From assembly GCF_007746795.1 (NCBI RefSeq), contig NZ_CP036343.1, positions 248,001 to 312,000 on the forward strand: a stretch of 64,000 nt of DNA. The letters are read 5' to 3'. Made by a program: the position numbers and the translations under genes. Position 1 is the first letter of the stretch. The number at the start of each line of letters is the position of its first letter. Shown one piece after another: positions 19,701 through 27,735 of the stretch. Source of the DNA: Gimesia algae. GTDB taxonomy: Bacteria; Planctomycetota; Planctomycetia; Planctomycetales; Planctomycetaceae. The notes beneath the pieces were generated by a model, which was not told the DNA's origin, did no database searches, and saw only the letters and a list, made by a program, of their open reading frames with translations.

Positions 19701-20013
19701 CTGTAATCATGAGCGCATGATGTTTATCATCAATGGGCCAGCCTGGGAATGACTCCAGGCCTCCCCCAAATTTTCCAGCGGTCGCGGGCACCGCGCCATC
19801 CAGTGTTCCGGTAAGGCCAAGACGCCCGGAATCAACCGTTTCGGCCCCCTGTTTGAATTGCCAGTGACCAATGACCGTCGGCCCGTTCGTATCGCTGCCA
19901 GAGTAATCGGCCTGCCAGTTTTGAGTGATGGTCTCTGCTGACAGGGTAGCATTTCCCGCAACCTGGAGAGCAGAACAGATCAGTAGTAGAACAATAAAAC
20001 AGGGACGGTTCAT
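16732..20013 (-). CDS. Large secreted LamG-domain protein with glycosidase-like central region
   Basis: 1,093 residues, signal peptide about 1-26 (FIVLLLICSALQVAGNATLSA). Residues about 45-255 form a LamG/concanavalin-like jelly roll (IGHWQFKQG, FTVEMWIKPKA, WQHVAFSYDGAGTVRFYQNG, GFIDEVRIS). Residues about 265-360 look like an Ig-type sandwich, and about 365-800 resemble the TIM barrel plus trimerisation region of GH42-like enzymes (LMWGIGSPGEF, HPALAAALINSEVRDS, YKLLVLADCDVL). The C-terminus is beta-rich. Predicted periplasmic polysaccharide-related function; catalytic acids cannot be assigned with confidence, so it might be non-catalytic. ATG preceded by CAGGATTTTCACC. Confidence 0.75.
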   Translation of the reverse strand: MNRPCFIVLLLICSALQVAGNATLSAETITQNWQADYSGSDTNGPTVIGHWQFKQGAETVDSGRLGLTGTLDGAVPATAGKFGGGLESFPGWPIDDKHHALMITDHPELSPPGAFTVEMWIKPKAQLREASLTYLIDKKYASKHDYQWLLSPPNPAGRRRMNVVLGFGEETETFVTDFLSFEQDVWQHVAFSYDGAGTVRFYQNGSSVGNVTRPGRHGIAAGKLPLSIGDRIGSNYGGFPGFIDEVRISSGALEFNPLTISLTVDRSVWRRFESSPKIQVTVRNQQQTSLGGAKLRLLGPGWMEREIDLPELPAEGKYTEQVSFDTSLRPDDYILLGQVSVGGDYPMSREESLLLKLVPRRVPGRMPVLMWGIGSPGEFEKELPRLQDLGFNHCLGFSTSPQKVWDAGKPVPTDGPATINAVRGMLDSALANDFDIAASLYAGHFLKARKELSRVDRNGQPYQRHDCNASLPGLQEFSENYGRSVGEMYGDHPALAAALINSEVRDSTHVSFSKSDFARYREFSGEEIPAEVTDKIGPRWHTIPDFPKNRVLPDDDRLLKFYRWFWTVGDGWNPLHTALHRGLKADGRDRIWTFYDPAIRAPSIGGSGGEVDVISQWTYTEPSALRVGYFCDEVFAMAAASDKPQDVMKMTQLFWYRSSSAPKKTGKEFIASPFDDHDPDAAYISIAPTHLRSAFWSKIARPVTGLMYHGWSSLVPTDGTHAYKYTQPDLQTEFKRLHREILEPLGPTLLKVPDRQADVAYLDSFTSQIFAGRGSYGYYHDEAYLTLLHAQLQPEVIFEETLLKKGLDQYKLLVLADCDVLTRSVVEKILAFQKRGGIVIGDPNLTPAIKADIVLPKFVRSKRTQEDQKTILQHAAQLKSALAGRYEWYSQSTTPEIVTRTRSAGISDYVFVVNDRREFGTYVGQHGLVMEDGLPAEGKLTLLRDGGHVYDLQANREIPAQNAEHKVSWPVQLGPCEGRVFLVTPTPIAAVKITGAQSTPAGKPLELLVSVLDSKSKTIPAVIPLEVKITDPAGRVAEFSGYYGAEQGQLPLKLDIASNDRPGMWKVHVRELASGQTGVFYFRVQNTAEINAK

Positions 20014-20468
20014 GGTGAAAATCCTGAGGTGTGTAAAATAGTCATATCGCGAAGGAGTGAAAGAAAATCCGATTCAGCGTAAGCCGCGATGCGAGATAAT
20101 ACGTGCTCGCTGACTGACTTAGAAGGGACTCCCCTCGCAAAGATCAGAGTTTCAAGCGATATTGAGATTGTAATGACACCGTCCGTGCTGCGTCTATTCT
20201 TATTTGAGAGCTGATAATTTCTGAAACAGGTGAAGCACAGGGGGGACATCGCTAACCGGGCACCGTGCGATTCGGGTACGAGCGGGTGACCAGCCTGGTA
20301 TTTCTGCGACCACGAAAGGTACGAAACGACACGAAAAGATTTGATTCGCGGAGCTGGTTGTGGGAAGCTGGTGTCTGTCGGAATGGCTGTGGCTTTACTA
20401 CTGGCGTGAGGTTCCGTTTGGTGGCGCAGCTTAATGGTGCCGGACATTATTGATTTATCTGGGATATC
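20014..20468. other. Intergenic region: upstream of LamG gene plus repeat copy 3
   Basis: About 455 bases without a credible gene. It must carry the minus-strand promoter of the LamG gene; I see no clear boxes. The right third is the repeat at 20286-20424. Confidence 0.6.
20286..20424. repeat. About 139 bp repeat (ACCACGAAA family), copy 3
   Basis: Runs from GTGACCAGCCTGGTATTTC to GGTTCCGTTTGGTGG and contains CGACCACGAAAGGTACGAA. It is a direct repeat of 20883-21021, and the two bracket the small gene at 20469-20834. Confidence 0.8.
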
Positions 20469-20834
20469 ATGATGCGACTCGTGGATCATCCTCAAAATAA
20501 ACCTGTAGTAAAACAGATTCAGGATGTTGATGCCTATCATGTCATCTTGCGACAAGGGGCTAAGTACGCAAGGTATCTGCTGGGAGAGCCAGACGATGAC
20601 ATGCGGGACTATTATGCAGAAGGTATGTGGGTGCCGATGATGTCGAAAGTCCGCTATGCTTTAATGTGCCTGGGAATCAAAAATCCTGAAAACGAGGAAC
20701 CCTATCACAGGTTTTGTGAGATCCACATGACCCGGGGAGAGAGTTGCAGTCTGACTGATTACAGGGGGAATGTCGTGTTAATAGAATGCATTCACCAACT
20801 CGAACTGGAAATCAAAGCGCAGCAAGACAACTAA
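20469..20834 (+). CDS. Hypothetical protein between two direct repeats
   Basis: About 121 residues, soluble, with no signal or membrane segment (VKQIQDVDAYHVILRQGAKYARYL, YAEGMWVPMMSKVRYALMCLG, CEIHMTRGESC). No recognised family. Start at 20469 or the adjacent ATG at 20472; no clear ribosome site precedes either. It is isolated and surrounded by two copies of the same about 139 bp repeat, which suggests a mobile or recently rearranged cargo. Coding status is probable because the frame has normal amino-acid use and no overlap. Confidence 0.5.
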   Translation: MMRLVDHPQNKPVVKQIQDVDAYHVILRQGAKYARYLLGEPDDDMRDYYAEGMWVPMMSKVRYALMCLGIKNPENEEPYHRFCEIHMTRGESCSLTDYRGNVVLIECIHQLELEIKAQQDN

Positions 20835-20882
20835 ATCTGGGATGCTGTTGAGTACAACTAAGGTGTCATTCAGGGCGATTGC

Positions 20883-21021
20883 GTGACCAGCCCGGTATTT
20901 CTGCGACCACGAAAGGCACGAAACGATACGAAAAAGATTTGATTCGCGGAGCTGGTTGTGGGAAGCTCGTGCCCGTTGGAATGGCTGCGATTTAATTACC
21001 GGCGGCAGTTTCCGTTTGGGG
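20883..21021. repeat. About 139 bp repeat (ACCACGAAA family), copy 4
   Basis: Direct repeat of 20286-20424, with GTGACCAGCCCGGTATTTC, CGACCACGAAAGGCACGAA, GATTTGATTCGCGGAGCTGG and ending near TTTCCGTTTGGGG. A short stretch with no gene follows to 21193. Confidence 0.8.
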
Positions 21022-21193
21022 AGAGGATCAACGGTTCCGGTCAGCTTTAAATCGCATCGTGTACCGCAAACGACAAGTTTCGCGAATAGAATTGGGCGAA
21101 AGACCTACCCAAAGTTAGTTTTAAAGTTGGGCGGAGATAGTCGTTATCTTTCCATGGGCAATTGATTCGCTGAGGTGCGGTGCCTGCTCACAA

Positions 21194-22570
21194 TCAGTTG
21201 CCTTGAATGCTTTCGTTGATTACGTTTTCTTGCGACTCGACCACTTTGAAGTCCTGCTTGTGCGCGTCCCACCAGTCACGCCATTTTGGAATTCTGGCGA
21301 TTTGGATCGCCTGTGTCGTTGATGATTCGACCATCCAGGACTCCGTTTGCTGGTTCGATCGGCGCACGAGCCAGTACAACGCGAAATCGATAGGTGCGCA
21401 TGTGGATGGATTCTCAGTGAGGGCTGTCAGCATCGTCTCAAAAGAACTGGTATCTCCAAGGGAGCCGATGGCTTCGATCGCACGTTGGACGCCATAGCTA
21501 CTGGCTCGTTCGAGAATCGGTAAACTCTTCTTGTGGCCAATCTTTCCCAAGGCTCTTGCTGCAGCGTCAGAAATAGCGTGGGCTTTGGGGTAACGTGGTG
21601 CCATTGATTTCAGCAATACGCCAAGCGGATCAACGGCCCGTACGTCGCGGGACCAACCCAGGAATTGAATCGCCTGCACTCGGACTTGTTCGTCAGGGTG
21701 TTTCAGAAGGAGTAAGGCTTGCGGCACTGCTTCAAGATCACGCATTCTGGCGAGTGCCTGAAGCGCGTCCTTGACAATCTGCGAATCGGTGGATGTCAGA
21801 CGATTTCTTAAATACCACATCGCTTCTTTTGCGGTGGCCGTTCCAACCCGTTCAGGCAGCCTCGCATCGAGAGTGACCGAAAAACGTGGTTTGAGAACTC
21901 GTCGTGCGTATGGTGATTTGTAGCCGATCAAGAGGTAATGCGTCAGGCATGTGCTCAACGCTCCTTGCGGTTTGGCTGCGATGACTCTGACTTTGAAGCC
22001 GTTTTGCGGATCTGCTGCGCACTGTAACGTCACGACTCCCCGCTCCTTCCAGGGTGCGACTTCGTAGAACGGCGGTCCCATCCACTCGAGCGATGGAATC
22101 TCTTTGCTCGTTACATTCCACCCGGTAAACTGTTCGGCAAGTACGTAGATGAAGTCGCTGCTCTCCGGGAATTGACTCACATCCAGAAAGCGCCCCGGAT
22201 CAGCAACCATCTCGATCGCCTCTCGTACCGCCTTGAGATGATCGACGGTCTTATAGCTGCCGAGAGCGAAGGGGGCATAATCTAATCCATCCTTCCGCAG
22301 CAGAAAAACACCCCGGTTACCAGGCTTGATGGCAACTTCATCGTAAATACCGACATTGACGCGGCTCAGGACGATCCTTTTCAGTGGATTTCCTTTGAGC
22401 ACCTCGGAGATATGTATTACCGTCTTGTTGCGCTCCGTGGTGGCTACCCCAACAACAATGATGTCTGCGAATTGCACCAGCTTCGGGGTTGGCCACGGAG
22501 CGGCATCATAGGCAGCCGATGCCATTGCCGGCACGCACAGCAGCAAGAGAATCAGGCGAATGGCACTCAT
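21194..22570 (-). CDS. Secreted HEAT-repeat protein
   Basis: 458 residues with a signal peptide (LILLLLCVPAMASA, residues 6-19). Residues about 25-125 are beta-rich (ADIIVVGVATTERNKTVIHISEVLKG; KPGNRGVFLLRKDG), a layout seen in secreted proteins that begin with a small beta-barrel. Residues about 245-385 contain HEAT/PBS-type repeats (IVKDALQALARMRDLEAVPQALLLL; VQAIQFLGWSRDVRAVDPLGVLL; ARALGKIGHKKSLPILERA), a protein-interaction scaffold. ATG preceded by AGAGGACGG. Role unknown. It is followed, head to head, by the divergent BlaI-M56 operon, with 458 bp between. Confidence 0.75.
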   Translation of the reverse strand: MSAIRLILLLLCVPAMASAAYDAAPWPTPKLVQFADIIVVGVATTERNKTVIHISEVLKGNPLKRIVLSRVNVGIYDEVAIKPGNRGVFLLRKDGLDYAPFALGSYKTVDHLKAVREAIEMVADPGRFLDVSQFPESSDFIYVLAEQFTGWNVTSKEIPSLEWMGPPFYEVAPWKERGVVTLQCAADPQNGFKVRVIAAKPQGALSTCLTHYLLIGYKSPYARRVLKPRFSVTLDARLPERVGTATAKEAMWYLRNRLTSTDSQIVKDALQALARMRDLEAVPQALLLLKHPDEQVRVQAIQFLGWSRDVRAVDPLGVLLKSMAPRYPKAHAISDAAARALGKIGHKKSLPILERASSYGVQRAIEAIGSLGDTSSFETMLTALTENPSTCAPIDFALYWLVRRSNQQTESWMVESSTTQAIQIARIPKWRDWWDAHKQDFKVVESQENVINESIQGN

Positions 22571-22935
22571 GATTCCGTCCTCTGAAATCTCCAGGAAACT
22601 AACTTAGTTATTTACCTGTATGGACTATTTTAGATCTCATTCCGTACATGATACCTGACCTGAATCACATTGCAAGATGTGACTTCATTTCGCTTGAATT
22701 CTTACAGCAAGTTATCCACAGATGCAAATAAGAAAACACAACAGGGAATGATACGCATGCAGGGGCGTTTTCTGAACCAGTACGTAAAACGTATGAAAAA
22801 ACGGTTCTGATACCACACTTCAGTGGAGCTCCAACACAAAAAGATACATCGAACACGAAGGCATATGACCGTCGTGATTCATGGACTCAGGTCAATTCTA
22901 CTGGAATTCGAATCGATCAGATTATCCAAAACATT

Positions 22936-22987
22936 TTAGACAATTGTCTAAATACGTATTGACCGCATATAGACGTATGTCTAAATT
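22936..22987 (+). promoter_or_regulatory. Promoter and paired palindromes of second BlaI-M56 operon
   Basis: A perfect 16-base palindrome TTAGACAATTGTCTAA (22936-22951) and a second, TAGACGTATGTCTA (22970-22983), surround TTGACC (22959-22964), with TAAATT (22982-22987) at 17 bp spacing as the -10. The rest of the 22571-22935 gap shows no gene. Confidence 0.7.
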
Positions 22988-23028
22988 GGTAAAGTATATG
23001 AAACACCAGTTACTTCAGGAGAATTTCA

Positions 23029-23454
23029 ATGGCAAAGAAATCCAGGAGTGGTCACTCCGTTTCCCAGGATCTACCTGAGGCCGAGCTTGAAGTTCTGGCT
23101 TGCCTCTGGAATGCAGGTGCTTTGACGGCTGGCGAAATCCGAAAGCAATTAGAGTCATATCGTCCTATGGCGCATGGTTCTGTGCTTACGCTGCTCAATC
23201 GATTGTCTGAAAAGGGTCTCGTAAAACGGGAGAAGTCAGGACAAGGCAAATCATTTGCTTACCGCGCGACACGAGGTCCAAAATCCACTCATCGTCGCAT
23301 TTTGCAGAAGCTCAGACAACGAATATTTGGAGGAAACTCAGTCGCCATTGTGGCATCCCTGCTGGAAAGTCAACCCACCAGTCCGGAAGAAATAGAGGAA
23401 CTCAAGGCTCTCATCGAACGTCTTGAACAGAATCAGAATCTGGAGGACAAATAA
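23029..23454 (+). CDS. BlaI/MecI family repressor (second copy)
   Basis: 141 residues: winged-helix domain about 15-85 (LPEAELEVLACLWNAGALTAGEIRKQL, HGSVLTLLNRLSEKGLVKREKSGQGKSFAYRAT), then a helical tail including SVAIVASLLES and EIEELKALIERLEQ. ATG preceded by AGGAG. Its stop overlaps the next start as TAATG, so translation of the M56 partner is probably coupled. Two AGAC/GTCT palindromes over the promoter are its likely operators. Together these form a repressor-protease pair that resembles the one at 11.7 kb, but with a different operator sequence. Confidence 0.92.
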   Translation: MAKKSRSGHSVSQDLPEAELEVLACLWNAGALTAGEIRKQLESYRPMAHGSVLTLLNRLSEKGLVKREKSGQGKSFAYRATRGPKSTHRRILQKLRQRIFGGNSVAIVASLLESQPTSPEEIEELKALIERLEQNQNLEDK

Positions 23455-26400
23455 TGTCCGTGGATACAATTAATTCCGTGGCCGATGCGTGGCTCTTTAT
23501 AATGATGCACATGGTTTGGCAGTCAACTGTCGTCGCATTGCTTATCTTGGTCGTTGTCTACTGGCAGGATCATATTTCAGCAAATATTCGGTATGCGTTG
23601 CTGATGCTGGCTCTGATCAAATTTGTTGTGCCACCGTTTTTTGCGATGCCGGGTGGGATTTTCAGTCAATTGGAAATATCAAACGGTTCTTCGGTTGAAA
23701 AGACGTCGAGTATGATTTCCGTCCTCCCGCCAGAACGTGAGAACCTGGTAGTGCCGTCTTTTGAATCAGTGACACCTGGCAGAAATGATCTGCCTGTTCC
23801 AGTCCAGAATCACCCGAAGAAAGAAGTGAGATCGACTACAGAAATAGCTGATCTCCCGGTTTCGATAATACCCTCAGCATTAGAAATCCAGAAAGAACCG
23901 ATGGTCGGTATCAGTTCCATTGCCTGGTTAATGATCGGCTCCCTCATCGTAACCCTGGCGTTTCTGCTGTGGATGGCGAAAAGCAGCTTTCACCTGATGC
24001 GAATCATTGCTCGTTGTAAGAATGCAGATGGTTCAATGCGGGAAGAATTCAGAGAACTGACTCAATCAATGGGATTGCGCCGCCGCATACGTTTGCTTTT
24101 AAGTCCGGCTCCAGTGACTCCGATGGCATATGGCCTGATTCGTCCGACAGTCATTGTTCCCGCAGCAATGCTGACCCAACTGTCGGCGACTGAGCAGCGT
24201 GCTGTTTTTGCGCACGAACTGGCGCATCATCGTCGTTTTGATCCTGCTGCACTTTGGATTCAAGGTTTCATTCGCGCTCTCTGGTGGTTTCATCCAGTGG
24301 TTTGGATGTTGCATCGAAACATGCAGCGCGTCCGAGAACAATGTTGCGATGATCTTATTGTGGTTGAAAATCTGGTTTCGAAAGACGAATATTGTGCAGC
24401 ATTAGTCCGTGCACTGGAATGGTGCTCTGTGCGAACACGGATCTTGCAATTATCTGCGTTGCAGATGCGACCGCTTCAGTCTCGCATCACACGCGTCCTG
24501 AATCCACGGGTCCGTCGATCGGCCAGGTTATCAAAACTTGCCTGGGGAATCGCGATACTCTTGAGTGCAGCCCTACTTCCAGGTCTTGCTTTGCGGTCTG
24601 GAGACGCTGTAGCCGATGTTCCCACAACGAACAAAAGTGAGCAGCAAGAGAATGACCAGACGGTGAAAAAATCGAATCCCGACCACGCCAAAATCGGTGG
24701 TTTGATTCTCGACGAGAAAGGCAATCCCGTAGAGGCAATCGTGCATTGCAGCCATGTGATAAAAAAAGTTACTGACTACCAGTCAACGAGGACAGCTGCA
24801 GATGGTCGTTTCCATTTTGATGATATTTCAGCAGGTCGATACGCATTAACTGTCGCTGCTGCAGGGAAAAGCTACACCGGCACGTACGTCTCTGTTCAAG
24901 CAGGGCAGATCGAACGGAATCTGAAACTGATTGTTTCCCGTCCCGAATCTCTGGTGCTTAAGATTCAGGACAAGCAGGGAAAACCTGTTGCCGGGGTCGA
25001 GTATTCTTACGTTAGCTGGAATGTGAAGGGCGGTAGTCGATGGTGGCTTCAGCGGGAGTCGCTTGAACGACTTAAAATTAATTGTTCCGCATCAGATGCG
25101 GGGGGCAGACTTGTCATTGAAGGAATTCCAGCGGATGTTGATTGTAAGGTGCTCGTCAAACACCAGGACTATGTCTCTAGTTTAATTGAAAACGCCAGAA
25201 CATCAAAAGAGAACTCAATCACTCTGGAAGAAGGAGTACCTGTAGAAATACAGGCAATCGAGGCAGAAACGGGGAAGCCTGCGACAGAAGCCACCGTCAA
25301 CATCTCAGGTTATCCGAAAAGTATTAACATAAGAAACATTCCCGTAGATTCGGAAGGCAAGTATCGCACTCGATTCCCGATCATCTCGAATCTCGTCGAT
25401 ATCAGTGTGCGACATCCATCGCTGGCGACAACTGAATGGGCTCGAATACATAGTGGAACGGCTCACAGTAAGTATGAATTCAAGCTATACCGCCGGGGAA
25501 CAGTGCACGGACATGTATTGAACCCGGAAAACCAGATGCCGTGTTCCGGAGTGAAGGTGCAACTCATCAGCAACCGGGCAATTATTCTAAGCAGTTTCAC
25601 CGACAGTGAGGGACGCTTCGAAATGAACCCGCCATCCGGCAGATTTGGAATTGTTGTGGGAACAGGAAATGGTTTCTATGGGGAAGACAAGAATTGGAAA
25701 GACGTCCACATTAAACCTGGCGAAACGACGGAGCTGGAAGATCTAAAAGCCAAACGGCTTCCGCTGATTCGTGGTGTCGTGCTTTTACCGAATGGCCAAC
25801 CTGCCGTCAATACATTGGTGACGCATGGCAATGATCAACCTCAGTCCACATTAACCGATGAGAATGGACGGTTCGAATTGCAAATGATGCATAAGCCATG
25901 GGTAGCAAATATCATGGCGTGCCATTTGACTGAAAAGTTAAGCTCGGGCGTGAGCCTCTCGGTTTCCAGCCTGGAAGAGGGGACTGAAGCACGCATTCAG
26001 CTTGAGCGGGAATCGATGTTGATCGGCTCAGTCGTCGATACAGCAGGGACTCCGTTAGAAGATGTAGATGTGACACTTTGGTCAGTATATGGTGATAAAA
26101 AAAGAAGTGAATTCAGAAGGCTCTCGACCCATAAAACAGATGCTTCAGGTGAATTTCGCAGTTGGGGACTAAGCAGACATCAAAAGTATCAGGCATCGGT
26201 CAGCGTAACGGATAATACCCAATTACCTGGATTCGTCAGCGTCAAATCCGATACGACTCAACTTACAAAACCGGTACAACGCCTGGCACCAATCAAAGTG
26301 GAATCCCAGATCTCTCGAAATCATACTCAAACCCCGGATTCGGCTGCGGAGATCGTGTGCCGTGACTGGATCAATTCGGACGAACTGAATCTGGATTCAC

Positions 26401-26762
26401 TCCGCGGCAAAGTCGTCTTACTGGACTTCTGGGCCACATGGTGTGGACCTTGTATGGCAGATTTGCCCAGGCTTCAATTGGCGCATGAGCTTTACGGGGA
26501 AAAAGGATTGGTGATTATTGGCCTTCACAATAATTCAGTTCCAACAGACGAAGTAAAAGCGTTCGTAAAAAAACGGGGACTGACCTTTCCGATAGGCCTC
26601 GATACGTTATCTGGTGAAACTTGCGGGAATTATAATGTTAACAGCTATCCGACGAAGATTTTGATTGGCCGTGACGGAAGAATCATTGCCACGCAAATCA
26701 GTACTGCAGAGTTACTGCCGATTCTTCGAAGGAATGTCCTCTATCACAACGATCAGAAATAG
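23454..26762 (+). CDS. M56 metallopeptidase with carboxypeptidase-regulatory-like domains and C-terminal TlpA-like thioredoxin domain
   Basis: 1,102 residues. Membrane helices at about 22-37, 46-66 and 158-176 frame an M56 protease domain with HELAH at 254-258 and the downstream MQRVREQCCDDLI. A membrane helix near 365-382 leads to an extracytoplasmic part of several carboxypeptidase-regulatory-like repeats (GLILDEKGNPVEAIVHC, GHVLNPENQMPCSGVKV, VVLLPNGQPAVNTLV, VVDTAGTPLEDVDV). The last about 145 residues are a thioredoxin fold with W996-C-G-P-C1000 in VVLLDFWATWCGPCMAD. So an intact redox domain is fused to a repressor-cleaving sensor. It could sense extracytoplasmic thiol state, or simply be a redoxin tethered to the sensor; both are inference. 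Confidence 0.9.
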   Translation: MSVDTINSVADAWLFIMMHMVWQSTVVALLILVVVYWQDHISANIRYALLMLALIKFVVPPFFAMPGGIFSQLEISNGSSVEKTSSMISVLPPERENLVVPSFESVTPGRNDLPVPVQNHPKKEVRSTTEIADLPVSIIPSALEIQKEPMVGISSIAWLMIGSLIVTLAFLLWMAKSSFHLMRIIARCKNADGSMREEFRELTQSMGLRRRIRLLLSPAPVTPMAYGLIRPTVIVPAAMLTQLSATEQRAVFAHELAHHRRFDPAALWIQGFIRALWWFHPVVWMLHRNMQRVREQCCDDLIVVENLVSKDEYCAALVRALEWCSVRTRILQLSALQMRPLQSRITRVLNPRVRRSARLSKLAWGIAILLSAALLPGLALRSGDAVADVPTTNKSEQQENDQTVKKSNPDHAKIGGLILDEKGNPVEAIVHCSHVIKKVTDYQSTRTAADGRFHFDDISAGRYALTVAAAGKSYTGTYVSVQAGQIERNLKLIVSRPESLVLKIQDKQGKPVAGVEYSYVSWNVKGGSRWWLQRESLERLKINCSASDAGGRLVIEGIPADVDCKVLVKHQDYVSSLIENARTSKENSITLEEGVPVEIQAIEAETGKPATEATVNISGYPKSINIRNIPVDSEGKYRTRFPIISNLVDISVRHPSLATTEWARIHSGTAHSKYEFKLYRRGTVHGHVLNPENQMPCSGVKVQLISNRAIILSSFTDSEGRFEMNPPSGRFGIVVGTGNGFYGEDKNWKDVHIKPGETTELEDLKAKRLPLIRGVVLLPNGQPAVNTLVTHGNDQPQSTLTDENGRFELQMMHKPWVANIMACHLTEKLSSGVSLSVSSLEEGTEARIQLERESMLIGSVVDTAGTPLEDVDVTLWSVYGDKKRSEFRRLSTHKTDASGEFRSWGLSRHQKYQASVSVTDNTQLPGFVSVKSDTTQLTKPVQRLAPIKVESQISRNHTQTPDSAAEIVCRDWINSDELNLDSLRGKVVLLDFWATWCGPCMADLPRLQLAHELYGEKGLVIIGLHNNSVPTDEVKAFVKKRGLTFPIGLDTLSGETCGNYNVNSYPTKILIGRDGRIIATQISTAELLPILRRNVLYHNDQK

Positions 26763-27354
26763 ATCGAATGCACAAACTTTGAATTATGCCTGAATCCGCT
26801 AAAAGGTAAGAGTTCTTCATGTGTGTATAACGATCGTTAAAGTTGACTGTACCGTGAAAGACGAGTTACGCAAAAATTGGTCTTTCTTTCGATCTAAAGC
26901 AACGTTCGAAATCAGAGAAAACGGTCGCCGTTGATACACAGCCTCAGAAACTCTTCGTCGAATACCATTTCGCGAATTGGGTCGTTTAAATCGGAATCCC
27001 AGAATTAATATGGGTTCGTGGAATCAAGACTGTGTCCAGTTTTGCTGTAGCGTCTCCAGAGCAATTGGACCGAGTATCATAGATTGAGAGACGCTATGGT
27101 TAAATGTGATGCGCTCTAGATCAATAAATGAGACGATGCGCAAGTGCTGACTATTCACTCAAATACGGGTCAGTTGAGTTTTTGACCTTACGCGCTCTGC
27201 CTAAGACGCACTTCCTTCATCCTACCTAACTTTCAGTCTCCACAATCACTAAACATTTCCATTCTTCAGAAAATCCAAATTTAACGCGTTACATTTACCA
27301 TTTTATTTCGCCATACATGTTAGGAATTATTTCACCAACGAAAGCATCGCCTGT
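26763..27354. other. Intergenic region with repeat copy B
   Basis: 592 bases with no credible gene. No clear terminator after the M56 gene. The middle holds the 95 bp palindromic element (27025-27119). Confidence 0.6.
27025..27119. mobile_element. 95 bp palindromic MITE-like element, copy B
   Basis: Left end CAAGACTGTGTCCAG, internal TAGCGTCTC/GAGACGCTA arms, right end GCGCTCTAG. Same orientation as copies A, C and D. Confidence 0.85.
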
Positions 27355-27735
27355 ATGTCCAATGTCAATCACACCTTTGCATGGTTCTGGATTTTGACTG
27401 GGCTCCTCTCGGGAGCGTCGATCGGAATGTTCTTTCATGACGAAAGCTGGCTCGGCGGATACGCATCCTGGCGGAGACGAATGGTGCGGCTCGGGCATAT
27501 CTCATTTTTGGGGACCGGCCTCTTGAATCTCGGATTCGCGCTTTCGGCAGTATCCCTTTCCCTTGACCCACTGCCGCAAGTGGCGTCGCTGACCTTTCTC
27601 GTCGGAGCCGTGACGATGCCGACAGTCTGTTTTCTGTCGGCATGGCATGATTGCTTTCGGCATATGTTCTTCATTCCGGTGGCAAGCCTGATTGTCGCAG
27701 TAGTTGATTTTCTGATTGAAGGGCTATTGTCATGA
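27355..27735 (+). CDS. Small multi-pass membrane protein upstream of radical SAM gene
   Basis: 126 residues with probably four transmembrane helices: about 7-25 (FAWFWILTGLLSGASIGMFF), 46-66 (LGHISFLGTGLLNLGFALSAV), 73-92 (LPQVASLTFLVGAVTMPTVC) and 100-122 (FFIPVASLIVAVVDFLIEGLL). No family recognised. The stop overlaps the next start as ATGA, so it is translationally coupled to the radical SAM enzyme and likely functions with it. No strong ribosome site precedes the first ATG. Confidence 0.7.
   Translation: MSNVNHTFAWFWILTGLLSGASIGMFFHDESWLGGYASWRRRMVRLGHISFLGTGLLNLGFALSAVSLSLDPLPQVASLTFLVGAVTMPTVCFLSAWHDCFRHMFFIPVASLIVAVVDFLIEGLLS

Noticed and set aside
20010-20555. 181-residue minus-strand frame overlapping the LamG start
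   Set aside because: It contains repeat-derived sequence, overlaps a better gene and lacks a ribosome site.
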